From contig CALXOD010000051.1 of the NCBI GenBank assembly GCA_944389925.1, positions 142,135-206,134 on the forward strand: 64,000 nt of DNA. Reading direction: 5' to 3'. The DNA comes from an uncultured Victivallaceae bacterium (GTDB lineage: Bacteria > Verrucomicrobiota > Lentisphaeria > Victivallales > Victivallaceae). A program made the translations under genes and the position numbers. The notes under the pieces were generated by a model that searched no databases, had not been told where the DNA came from, and saw only the letters and a program-made list of their open reading frames with translations. Of this stretch, positions 46,901 to 52,887 are shown one piece after another (the stretch's first letter is position 1; every line of letters starts with the position of its first letter).

Positions 46901-48845
46901 CGCCCTCCAACCGAGCAGAATCCCCCACTTGCAGATCGAACAGCATCTGCCAGTTGAAATTCAAAATCAGCATGCCGTCGTCCCCAACGTCAAGCTGCAG
47001 AGCTCCGCCGAAGTCGGTTCCCTCCTTGAACGTTCCAGTTCCACCAAGCGTCAGATCACGATTCAATTTCAAGGCTTCCTGCAGCGCCACAGCAGTACTC
47101 AGCACCACATCTTCTGCCCACGTGCCGTCCTCATTCAGATAATGCAGCTGGCTCCAGTCATACTGCGAATCTCCGATCTTCAGAAATTTGTAGACATCGG
47201 AGAGACGCACTCCGTTGTCCACGACAAAGTCCTCCAGGACCTGGGACCCGGCCTTCAGCACCACCGCCTGGGCTTCGCTTCCATCAATCACCACCTGACG
47301 CTGATAAGCGGGAGACCCCGATGTCGTAATACTGCCGTCAATCGTCACGTTTTTATCAATGACCAGCGTGTCTTCCAGCATGATCACATAATACTCACCC
47401 GAAGTACGGGCATTTCCCGCCAGAGTCTGCTGGTTGGCAAACACAATCATATCGCCGTCTTCAGCAATATAGAGAGCTTCCCGCAACGAAAGGTCATTTT
47501 CGTTAATCGCTGAAGGACTGGTAATCACCCCATCGTCCGCATTGTTTTTCACGGTCAGCTGTTTCAACGAATAGAAATAATCGTTGAACACATATCCCCG
47601 CACTTCCAGCTTACCGACCGTATACTCCATCACCCAGTCGCCACCGAGGCCGACCCGGTCGCTGGACGCGGCAACATCACAGCCGGTCACCTCTGACAGC
47701 AAATCAACAAACGCGGCCCCCGTTTCTCCACCGGCCACATCGCAACCGTAAATCAGAATGTCCCCATCGGCGCTCAAAGCTTTGCCCCACGCCGCAAATT
47801 CCTCAGAATGGTCATGGATGAAATCGGAATCTACCCCTTCTGTCCACCCCAGCAGGAATTTTCCTTCTTCTCCATGGGTAAAGATGTGAATCGCATCAAT
47901 ATCGCTGCGTTCAGACAGATAATCCGTCATGAATTCAAAGGCATTCTCGCGAGGCAGGAATACCACCTCCACATCGTCTCCCAGCCCGGCGATGATCGTA
48001 TCCGGATCCATCAGCGTCGGATTGATGAAAGCAATCGACTTCGTATTGCTCAATGCGTGATCATACCCGTCCAGAGCAATACTGTCAAAATAATCAGCAA
48101 CGGCATTACGGTCGGCGCCCGTCCCCTTCTCTACACTGCTGTATTCCAGATCCCAGTCGCCGCCGGCATCAATATCGCCGGACAAATCATCACTGGCATT
48201 CACCTCACTGTGCGTCAACTCTCCCAACGCATCGACCAGCTCCCGACCGGCTTCACTTCCGGCCAGATCAGAGGCAAAAATATCCACTTTCCCGGAATCG
48301 GTCAGCAATCCATCCAGACCGCTCCAAAATGCCCGCTGCCCCGCTTCGTCCAAGCTGGACAAAGTCGTCTTGCCGTCCGCAATCAGCTCAAAACCGCCAT
48401 CTTCCGAAGCTCCGGTCAGAAAACCAATACTGTCCGCTTCCTTGCCGTTGAGGGCATCGGCAATTTTTTGAAGCAATTCAGCACCGGTATCTTTCCCGGG
48501 CTCAAAATGAATAACGATCGTACCATCTTTCACACCGTCCAGCAAGCCATCGGTATTCCAGAGCTGGTCGGAAACCACCAGCACGTGAGTACCTCTGTCC
48601 GGATCACCTGCCAACGCCGCCAGTACATCCGCGGCCTCTCCGCTCAGATCGGTCAACGCATCGGCACCGCTATTCTCTCCGTCATGTGACGGAGACACTG
48701 CGGCATCATGCTCCTGCTGCGCAGCCTGTTCCGGCGCCTGCTCCGACTGAGCCTGGTTCTGCTGCTCTGCAGCGGCGGCGGCAGCGGCAGCCACATCGAC
48801 AATTGCCGCACCGTCAAACAGAATACGGTCTTCCAGCTGATACAT
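34947..48845 (-). CDS. Giant DUF4347 / CSLREA / beta-helix repeat protein (4632 residues)
   Basis: Surface or secreted protein. It opens YQLEDRILFDGAAIVDV (LEPR-XLL-like) and an Ala/Gln/Glu linker. Two DUF4347 domains follow: residues about 80-255 (degenerate) and 285-410 with HIFTHGEEG (about 320) and DILIYGCDVAGG (about 364). Then come three CSLREA-headed beta-helix modules (about 452, 1634 and 2292) with Pmp-like GGGIYN and GGAIY repeats, each closing on an xGAFE motif; the first contains a Thr-rich stretch at about 880-925. Residues about 2770-4600 are short repeats of the form L-x-N-x-G-T. It ends in a helical tail with a terminal Cys and has no visible beta-barrel. The ATG at 48845 has GAGGG seven bases upstream; the TTG at 48911 has none. 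Adhesion or glycan binding is inferred, as is export through the neighbouring TolC-like protein. Confidence 0.85.
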   Translation of the reverse strand: MYQLEDRILFDGAAIVDVAAAAAAAAEQQNQAQSEQAPEQAAQQEHDAAVSPSHDGENSGADALTDLSGEAADVLAALAGDPDRGTHVLVVSDQLWNTDGLLDGVKDGTIVIHFEPGKDTGAELLQKIADALNGKEADSIGFLTGASEDGGFELIADGKTTLSSLDEAGQRAFWSGLDGLLTDSGKVDIFASDLAGSEAGRELVDALGELTHSEVNASDDLSGDIDAGGDWDLEYSSVEKGTGADRNAVADYFDSIALDGYDHALSNTKSIAFINPTLMDPDTIIAGLGDDVEVVFLPRENAFEFMTDYLSERSDIDAIHIFTHGEEGKFLLGWTEGVDSDFIHDHSEEFAAWGKALSADGDILIYGCDVAGGETGAAFVDLLSEVTGCDVAASSDRVGLGGDWVMEYTVGKLEVRGYVFNDYFYSLKQLTVKNNADDGVITSPSAINENDLSLREALYIAEDGDMIVFANQQTLAGNARTSGEYYVIMLEDTLVIDKNVTIDGSITTSGSPAYQRQVVIDGSEAQAVVLKAGSQVLEDFVVDNGVRLSDVYKFLKIGDSQYDWSQLHYLNEDGTWAEDVVLSTAVALQEALKLNRDLTLGGTGTFKEGTDFGGALQLDVGDDGMLILNFNWQMLFDLQVGDSARLEGGSDVYQFQSGTKLVTVTGTQMTTDTVLSSGTVLKAGSYITGTLNGQDFQTYLDSDMTIEAGTFVVTGTTILADGSSLAKNSVIKGSATDFVTLGRGSQLGNGAVIQANRVLGAGESFQVARGFTIAKNATIGTGSELPEGTLLFEKGEACTSNYIYAGTYIYQSGDKITAGTELLGDVTMGLRAITINAVADVVEGVLVSSDTTTSTTQTTPVVTPNTDNLEAGTTVSEPQVTTKTMTTTTTDDFGNTLVTTTTVTTTTVTTTIITASTETEPGTITTYSDIETVTEKVVTKNELVGVELKNLQVTGGHAAVRPRVAGGQIGTVTGEGLGGGILISGESRVTLTEVLVAGNRADKDGGGIYNSGSLLFTTKTTSGNFLKWENGIIANIAGSYTLTSQGGLDQIIGVGNGGGIYNAGVFQFIGDSVDRDGSPGSMVRCYGNVATGAGGGIYSSTGQLEFHQSSIGANGRTQFFIGDISYEIYAGNQALSGSGGGVFIDAKGLQPDTIYFYRTDVAGNIAAENGGGIYFTNGNISGKDALSFEWCDFTGNVAMLRGGALYITGTTGSVSIQTVIEEAGVTKGVNIQSSLSGNFAGVGGGAIAVVNNKGNVTIDFVQILNNHAGEFGGGLYVENSQNVYLTDVEISNNEAGGALDSDGRWVAGTVSGKGGGIYFTNQNPGYVLSIERSGINSNVVNSAAGEFGMGGGIYLDRGTLKIESSTLAFNGSFDGSSYALGGAIYMHAGTLTINFSSLAYNRGKGAAIYIAGDTVQKSTLNVSNSIIYNGGAADQSMVSNNQFNQIFLADAGGTNKFIDVNFSTSNNLYSHYYKDAAVWERSIRSDGRTNNALTLSATQTNGSGWVNGHKLIAATEQESTAIQKNVYLDTELGYHANYRTQSLAIISEASWVYNVVAASGVKYDQRGNLRVDPKAWVWDSAKNKWVQGTKTKASIGAFEPIFYLEVSSKGDDSKIKYTSDANGHYLDAAYGGSGLTLREATYWVDSRSGLLKLANNALESYLTTGDTDYFQMVNQLLENYNRYYTGVDLYLVTSSSGTPLGYRFVTGGEVLDNAVLVSSLVSGIKATIQAVSGTVQDAVSQAAQNIYTVNAGAADNPASFGYLMDYQGNLLRDAKGNPLRISTTGTIGFDADVFAAGQDNTINLTEGQIYVARGWFSNGNSKDLVIGDMYGLSYRAQDADDRIVIKGNGSERVFTFGSSHAVVLNNLTITGGKAAQDVYYAAENDMENGGGIWNNGILTLNNVRLTENSAANALTNSSKVNSGYGGGLFNGYQGMAYLYDCTIDHNTVTANASQNYVPRNLAGAGGGLFNAGYMVVERSNISYNTAVWGSTYEGAQGVAGGGIYNTTGAVLKIANSTIAENIANSTALASIGKGGAIYNAGSDTGVGVVVNSKSGGVLYSYNNTIFNNQTILKGADNQAPGYDMAALYSAQGSSLYMANTLVAGNSGKIASSKPRVGLRDVYVGSDVVRMATSFDATHNVIGAFNGALAGGFDWDDSSLYNVTGEITTDSDGNLDYSQTNFGRISDLRLEVTMDYNGGKTMTYRVLGGSSALEGGILTTEYLDSLSALGFRSFATDQRGVSRLTDGNGNVTDTTNIGAFETISLLVVGSGKDSLDHRTGFDFANNLPLWESPDLTLREALYLADDGTTVVFKSGWAINGSKRADGSTVSGELNSQGQLIIMLQGELSIVRNITINGNFLPESDAPVPGMVNLKMASNANSRIFYIKSTEDRLLDVNLYNLSLSGGRANNGGLAAFNSGGAIYSVANLTLENVEISDSQAGSGGFGGGIYSERGMLSLTDVVVTGCVAQLGGGIYAKGYDNGGLVLNATNVSIIGNIARTNSGQGGSGGGVYVESGNSNFQYTTIGNNKSGGHGGGIYQKTGSLTMYNSTVANNTATNAGGGVYFDSIDQVKLDFVTVANNQSSWTLSGSAASGQVWNGGGIYMVSGNLLANNSLIAQNFVGALSLSSGIHDDVFLYNDTSSLGNSANNLFGKLSRTGGREILPGGSTDANGNYYLNAAANGGDWARFSGTMAGYSQLLDTKLAFNGGKQMTVYVYDGAGLSTFLQRAQSAGELDQTQLEMFDGQNETDVRKTVGAFEKQERHLYFVQGDLKGNALTQSQWVSSNGMYLLESDGVLNAADTRFIFIGDGSSVNITHGDRVINQLVTRSVVSSTGEVIYYTTYFGAGKDAYTATDFQRPTSEMTGYGQTFQAVSAEFTEKGTLVADWTLGPTWLSEASRSSIVVKDGGWFTVAANVVLAGRVVVMDGGNLELATTNYSKLGVLLDGTETRVVYSAEKAQTVINTDYLGNAIDYDHLALSGGAKTFSGNLALKSLEIGRNVTLKINAVSNGPRGDLLVHERIFGDGTAEDSGKVTAAGSILLGSVGDATVSVGNVILEAGKTSAIEFLAQNVELTGYATVGNGTGQVFLDENLQNLTVSGMGNVFRLKSLPYFREAGTQPGAAPALALVVKNGGELSFDFGRNNITLSDNAFSQITVEDGAKLKFVTGGKLSCMLNQTISNAGTVALYGTITVNQDLLQNFDGALEFGGTVTLTSSLNWAHDLTLNGTIKLTSAVGSSLALHSDGDLVIGGTIDMVTGRYVSGNGTFSGSSKDLDLTAGGMVYLGGLKSFRNVTVDSLGNAEISLGGSVSVSGNLMLLDQARVLEVYDAKGRLMNIALTASGMIQASGFVSDATGTFGELQLSASNKSGVISDLGAVDIAGTLNFLKGNFQVASIDAGALSSKATLVNVAGDVTLDYNVAYDNNGSISSDAGTGALTDLGNGTFTVLSSGAFNLLSGKMVVGGTLNMKGGVFTNSGTFEAQAVTLSSGGTLYGEYLLNGLSYENEQGETVNVQFAEGILNGLMSNTALIGKAELVNKGTLTVSGTLTAEDADLRYTDATLGDVQVLNVSSLISNRKTLTAGQVMLLDWSQLEHLSGTMTVTGGMVVQFGTITNKATMTVSGNIEQNSQGEAVLPGTGATLINRSKLTVDGTIDFSGLANSRISNEAGTLTVRGIDVDGTLYNKGTIKVDAVTVNGGMLENRGTMKEGFDTKNFVNAIELTGGASILNYGTLSATSIEADSNSFGSISNMGGKLSAENIVLYGELYNKAVLYLGTSLTLHDGYQSVGGQMERITVGSLKNYGTISGIKRVKDTSDPAHTIESYTSYGTIEITGSGNLENNKGKSLTAGDITLVDGNLLNYGTLTVSPVYRIVTDTATKAKSVEAVSGGQLEIQGKGTLNNNGTMKAGSIVMDGAAATGDIINNGSMTISSTMVTISGGLWKLSEGTIALNGNFTNNAGKTVRATGLEINGVFDSTSGAPNYVSGGELVNSGTMNITAASKLVTSGSVQKVAIGGDGSVSVYGSMANLKGSFTAGSLTLLTGDLNNEATLALNGLAVVNRVEGGQNATLVSNGELLIEEGSLYNAKGKSIRVGSVTMNGAGTLLPDGSRTGSIVNNGTITAKGTGVTFNKVGGGKDFLTTGSGQITLAEGSFTNTGSVSATEVTMSGAADLTNSGTLTVKAVYTTIRDAANSQVLVVWGNADGGIHLGGGNLLNTKTISAGGLELADVDGAGAESGNVTNHKSLSLTALGVKINGVMTVISDGNLSLTGRDSGGAPIAGNGELINGSINSANKGVSGTIRLKGIVVDVPTGMLAVDGNVENLAGSLTAVGATVGGDWINGWNTGSTVKATLTITPVSGVADTGRLEVGGSLTNRAGTMTVNSNSKVAESGQVTVGEQLVNYGTLTAGGSLSAETITNSGIVTVRGTSVNVAGQSGAQSTADFQNEGTFNATSAQVTIGNSAVSDASLTNKIGKMSVKELQVYGEFRNEGTFSASGLAKMLGGVINTAGSSFTATNADITGSVSNYGKMTVKNTLTLHGANIFNNGTVSISKDFRMDSSVLTNTGTVTAKTIYSTYATEQQFLADQCRGTAKPKYTSFVGNTPSPAAGLFAALADRAAAFNARFDGEAGQALEEFLAC

Positions 48846-48929
48846 ATCCATGCCCTCTTGCTTGGCGGTCGCTACTCCGGTATTCCGGACAACCGAAGCC
48901 TCAACGACCAAAATCCATTAATATGCTTG

Positions 48930-48958
48930 ATTATATTTCAACATGAGAATACACAATC
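48930..48958 (-). promoter_or_regulatory. Possible promoter of the giant gene
   Basis: Minus strand: GATTGT (48958-48953), 17 bases, TATAAT (48935-48930). Predicted start about 78 bases before the ATG, which also argues against the upstream TTG. A loose GCACCGT/ACGGTGC hairpin lies between this and the TolC-like stop, without a T-run. Confidence 0.4.
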
Positions 48959-49032
48959 CCGAAAATGACAATAGCACCGTCAAAAGACTTTTCAACTCTT
49001 TTTCACGGTGCTTATAGTATTTTTTTAAAATT

Positions 49033-50559
49033 TTACTGTTTTTTTTCAGTATCGACTGGTGTTGAAGCAGAATCATCGTTGATTTTTCCTGGATCCACCA
49101 AGCTGTCAAATTCTGTCGTTCGTTCCCGCAAAACCTCCGGCTCCAGCGAAGAAACACCGGCCGCATTCATCAGTTGATAATACCCGACCAGGCAGCGCCC
49201 CAGCGAAATCGTCCGCTGGATTTCCGTTTCCGCCGCTTCCAGACGCAACCGGTCCAGTTCCAGCTGTGTCAGAGTGGAACCGGATTGATAATGCTGTTCC
49301 GCCTCGTCCAAATGTCGGGAGTACACCCGGAATACCCGATCATCCAATTCGTATTTTTCCCGAACCTCCAGCAAGTTGGCATGTGCAATGCGCACCTGGG
49401 ACATCACTCCGATCGTCAAAGCCAGCGTCCGGGCATCCATGGAGCGATACTCTCCCGCCAGTGCCCGGTACTGCGCCACCTGCTGCGGCAGCTTCAGCAA
49501 ATTATAAGCCGCCCGCACTCCCAGCTCCATCCAGGAAGCCTTATAAAGGAAAATATTGCTCGACTTATTGAAATCGGCGAAAATCCGCACATTGGGAAAC
49601 ATCATCAGCAACGCCCGGCGCGTTTCAGTCAGCGCCACATGCGACTGCATATCCATGCTCAGCAGCTCCGGACGCTCCAGTAACGCCACCCGCTCCAGCA
49701 ACTCCACTTCCGGCAGGGGAAAATCCGGTTCACGGTGCAACGCGGAGGTATCCAGTTTTATCTGGCTGTTCGGCGCCATCCCGAGAAGCGCCCGCAATTC
49801 GATGCAGCCATCTTCATAATTCCGCCGATATTCCGACAGCCGCTGCTGAAGCCGGATGAACCGCTCGTATTCATCATACAACAGCAGGGGAGAAACCTGC
49901 CGTTTTTCCAGCATACCATCAATCAAGGTTTCCACGTTCCGACATCTGGCCAGCAACGCTTCGGTAATTTCCACCGCGTCCTGTGTAGCGGCTACTTTGA
50001 AGAAGCAACGGACCACCTCCATCCGCAGATTCTGTTCGGCACGCCGCAACCTTTCCTTTTCAATAAGGGCACGATCGGACGCCTGGGAAGCATTGAGATA
50101 AGCCAGACCAAAATCAATGACACTCAATGCCATTTCCACCCGGAAATTGTTCTCATACTTTTCCGCGCTCTGGCTGTAGCTGTACGTTGCCCCGCCGTAA
50201 GTGATACTGCGGCTGGATGAACCGGGCCGATTGCTGCGCATATACCAATTGTCCGACACCTCCAGATCCGGCAGCATGCCGAGAACTTCGGCCGTCACCC
50301 GTTCCCGGGCAATCTGTTCCTCCAGCCGGCTAACCTCCAGATCCACATTCCGCAGCAACGCCAGCTCGATACAGTCCACCAGCGTCAATACCGCGCCGTC
50401 CGGAAGCTCCCGATCTCGGACGTTTTCAAAATGCCGGGCAGCTCGGGCAATCCGCTCCTCCCGATAGGTCTCATGACTGACACAGCCGGCCAGAAGCAAG
50501 ACCAACCATGCGCATCCCACCATTCTCCAGACGTTTCCACATCCCGTTTGTCCTGCCAT
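49033..50559 (-). CDS. TolC/OprM-type outer-membrane efflux lipoprotein
   Basis: 508 residues. The signal ends LVLLLAGC (Cys 26), a lipobox, so the protein is lipid-anchored like OprM/NodT channels. Two outer-membrane-efflux repeats: residues about 60-260 (CIELALLRNVDLEVSRLEEQ, YGGATYSYSQSAEKYENNFR) and about 280-470 (VALLERPELLSMDMQSHVAL, YQSGSTLTQLELDRLRLEAAETEIQ). The C-terminus is short and charged. It lies 20 bases after sdaA and 187 bases before the giant gene, same strand. No inner-membrane ATPase or adaptor is present in the window, so a link to type I secretion of the giant protein is inference only. Confidence 0.87.
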   Translation of the reverse strand: MAGQTGCGNVWRMVGCAWLVLLLAGCVSHETYREERIARAARHFENVRDRELPDGAVLTLVDCIELALLRNVDLEVSRLEEQIARERVTAEVLGMLPDLEVSDNWYMRSNRPGSSSRSITYGGATYSYSQSAEKYENNFRVEMALSVIDFGLAYLNASQASDRALIEKERLRRAEQNLRMEVVRCFFKVAATQDAVEITEALLARCRNVETLIDGMLEKRQVSPLLLYDEYERFIRLQQRLSEYRRNYEDGCIELRALLGMAPNSQIKLDTSALHREPDFPLPEVELLERVALLERPELLSMDMQSHVALTETRRALLMMFPNVRIFADFNKSSNIFLYKASWMELGVRAAYNLLKLPQQVAQYRALAGEYRSMDARTLALTIGVMSQVRIAHANLLEVREKYELDDRVFRVYSRHLDEAEQHYQSGSTLTQLELDRLRLEAAETEIQRTISLGRCLVGYYQLMNAAGVSSLEPEVLRERTTEFDSLVDPGKINDDSASTPVDTEKKQ

Positions 50560-50579
50560 TATCTTCGTCTCCGCTATCT

Positions 50580-51950
50580 TCAACTGCAAAGGGAGCAAAG
50601 CGCCAGTCCGCCCCGCGACGTCTCCTTCAACGTCGCGGACATTTCCCGTCCGGTCAGCAGCATGGCTGCGACCACCTCGTCAAAACTGACTTTCCGTTTA
50701 TCCGGATCCGACACAGAGGCCAGTAAATAGGCATTATATGCCGTCACCGCCCCGACCGCATTCCTTTCGATACAGGGAATCTGCACATAGCCTTCGATCG
50801 GATCGCAGGTCATACCCAGGTGATGCTCCAGCGCAATTTCCGCCGCCGACTCAATCAGCGGCAGTGAACACCCGTGCACATGCGCCAGGAGAGCCGCCGC
50901 CATGGCCGAAGCCACGCCGATTTCTCCCTGACAGCCGACCTCCGCTCCGGAAATGCTGGCGTTGTGCCGGGCGATGAATCCGATCAACGCCGCCATCATC
51001 AGTCCTTCCCGTAACAGAGCGCGACTCATCCGCCGCCGTCGCTCCAGATGGTATAAAACACCGGGGATCAGTCCGGCGGAACCCGAAGTCGGCGCCGTCA
51101 CCACCAGATTGCCTGCGGCATTCTCTTCGGCCACCGCCAGGGCAAATGCGTTCAACTCCATCAGAAAACGGTCATGTCCGTGACATCCGGCCTGCGCTCG
51201 TCCATACACCTGAGCGGCTCTGCGCGCCAGCCCAATTGGCCCCGGCAGTACCCCTTCCGTCTGCAGCCCCCGCTCCACCGCCGCCAACATGGTGTCGATA
51301 ATCCGATCCAACCGATCGTTCACCTCCGCTTCCGAAGCGTGACCACCGGCTGCAATTTCGTTAGCCATCAACAGGCGGACCGGCAACAGACCATATTTCA
51401 GCACCAGCAGCTTGAAACCATCCATATTGCGATAACGGTAAGGGACTATCGGCGGATCCTCCGCCACTGTCCCCGCCCGTTGAATAAAACCGCCACCAAT
51501 GGAATAGTAAACTTCCTCAAGCAACGGAACTCCGGAGGCGTCGAGCAGACGCAACCGCATGGTATTCTGGAAGGGATATTCGTGCTTCCCGCGATTCCAA
51601 AGAATATCTGCCGCCGAAAAAGCAATTACCCGGTCTCTCAGTGCCACCTCGCAAATCCGCCCCCCGGCCAGCAGGCCGGCCAGGCGCCCGGTATCACACT
51701 GTTCGGGCACATCGCCCAGCAAACCGGCCGCTGCGGCCCGATCGCTGCCATGCCCCCGCCCGGTATCCGCCAGCGAGCCGAAAAAAGCCAGCTCAATCCG
51801 CGTCCCGCGCGTCAGCGTCTCCGGAGGCAGCGCCAGCAGACGCGACCGGAAATCGGCAGCAGCGCGCATCGGCCCGATCGTATGAGAGCTGGAAGGCCCC
51901 GGCCCGATTTTGAACAGCTCAAAAACCGAAGTCGAAATTCCCCGATCCAT
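50580..51950 (-). CDS. sdaA: L-serine dehydratase, single-chain iron-sulfur type
   Basis: Deaminates L-serine to pyruvate and ammonia with a [4Fe-4S] cluster. The 456 residues combine the beta domain at about 1-150 (SVFELFKIGPGPSSSHTIGPM) and the alpha domain at about 180-456. Cluster cysteines are visible in GCQGEIGVA, TCDPIEG and PCIERNA. The start at 51950 gives AGAGGA a normal spacing; the ATG three codons upstream has it adjacent. It lies 34 bases after argF, an unusual neighbour. Confidence 0.93.
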   Translation of the reverse strand: MDRGISTSVFELFKIGPGPSSSHTIGPMRAAADFRSRLLALPPETLTRGTRIELAFFGSLADTGRGHGSDRAAAAGLLGDVPEQCDTGRLAGLLAGGRICEVALRDRVIAFSAADILWNRGKHEYPFQNTMRLRLLDASGVPLLEEVYYSIGGGFIQRAGTVAEDPPIVPYRYRNMDGFKLLVLKYGLLPVRLLMANEIAAGGHASEAEVNDRLDRIIDTMLAAVERGLQTEGVLPGPIGLARRAAQVYGRAQAGCHGHDRFLMELNAFALAVAEENAAGNLVVTAPTSGSAGLIPGVLYHLERRRRMSRALLREGLMMAALIGFIARHNASISGAEVGCQGEIGVASAMAAALLAHVHGCSLPLIESAAEIALEHHLGMTCDPIEGYVQIPCIERNAVGAVTAYNAYLLASVSDPDKRKVSFDEVVAAMLLTGREMSATLKETSRGGLALCSLCS

Positions 51951-51984
51951 CCGCAACATTCCTCTGTAAAAGACAGGGCGGTTG

Positions 51985-52881
51985 TCAGCGGATCAGCAGA
52001 GTCATGACCGCTTTCTGAACATGCAGCCGGTTTTCCGCTTCGTCAAACACGATCGACGCCGGCGAATCCATCACCTCGGCGGAGACCTCTTCGCCCCGAT
52101 GCGCCGGCAGACAGTGCAGCAGTTTTGCCTGCTTCCCGGCAGCCTGCATGACCGCACGATTCACCTGATAGGGAGCGAAAACTTTTAACCGCCGGGCTCT
52201 TTCTTCTTCAAACCCCATGCTGACCCAGACGTCCGTGTAAATGTAATCCGCATCCTTCGCCGCACGGATCGGGTCTTCTTCCCAACGGATATTGGCGGCA
52301 TTGCCCACCAGCGCCGGGTCCGGACTGAATTCCGCCGGAGCCGCAATCACCAGTTCAAAATCCACCAGATGCGCCGCCTTGATCAGGGAGTTGGCAATAT
52401 TGCTGCGACCATCGCCGTAGAAAACCAGTTTGGTACCTTCAATTTTGCCGCTGTATTCCAGAATCGTCAGCAAATCCGCCAGAATCTGGCAGGGGTGAAA
52501 TTCATCCGTCAGCGCATTGATCACCGGAATGTCCGCAAAGCGCCCGAGTTCCTCCACATCCGCCTGACTGTAAGTCCGAATCACCACTCCGTGCAGATAA
52601 CGGCTGAGCACCCGGGCCGTATCGGCAACGGTTTCGCCGCGGCCGACCTGCATCCGCCCCTGATCCAGATACAGCGGCGTACCGCCGAGCTCCGCCACAC
52701 CGACTTCGAATGAAACCCGCGTCCGGGTCGACGACTTGGCAAAAATCAACCCCACGCTTTTGCCGCGCAACGGCTTGAAATCCACCTGTCCCCGTTCCCG
52801 CTTCAATTTCAGGGCCAGTTCGAAAATCTCCTGCAAATCGCCGGCATTCAGATCACCGAGCGTCAATAAATCCTTCTTCAT
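51985..52881 (-). CDS. argF: Ornithine carbamoyltransferase
   Basis: Makes citrulline from ornithine and carbamoyl phosphate. The 298 residues contain the carbamoyl-phosphate loop KSSTRTRVSFE (about 49-59), HPCQILADLLT, the ornithine loop DVWVSMGFEEE and HCLPAHRGEE. The SMG and HCLP motifs distinguish it from aspartate carbamoyltransferase. Six bases downstream of argD. Confidence 0.96.
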   Translation of the reverse strand: MKKDLLTLGDLNAGDLQEIFELALKLKRERGQVDFKPLRGKSVGLIFAKSSTRTRVSFEVGVAELGGTPLYLDQGRMQVGRGETVADTARVLSRYLHGVVIRTYSQADVEELGRFADIPVINALTDEFHPCQILADLLTILEYSGKIEGTKLVFYGDGRSNIANSLIKAAHLVDFELVIAAPAEFSPDPALVGNAANIRWEEDPIRAAKDADYIYTDVWVSMGFEEERARRLKVFAPYQVNRAVMQAAGKQAKLLHCLPAHRGEEVSAEVMDSPASIVFDEAENRLHVQKAVMTLLIR

Positions 52882-52887
52882 ATCTCC

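Noticed and set aside
35250..48700. Many long plus-strand ORFs antisense to the giant gene (up to about 1050 codons)
   Set aside because: They follow from codon bias and repeats of the giant gene; their translations are His/Arg/Gln-rich, with no family motif or Shine-Dalgarno.
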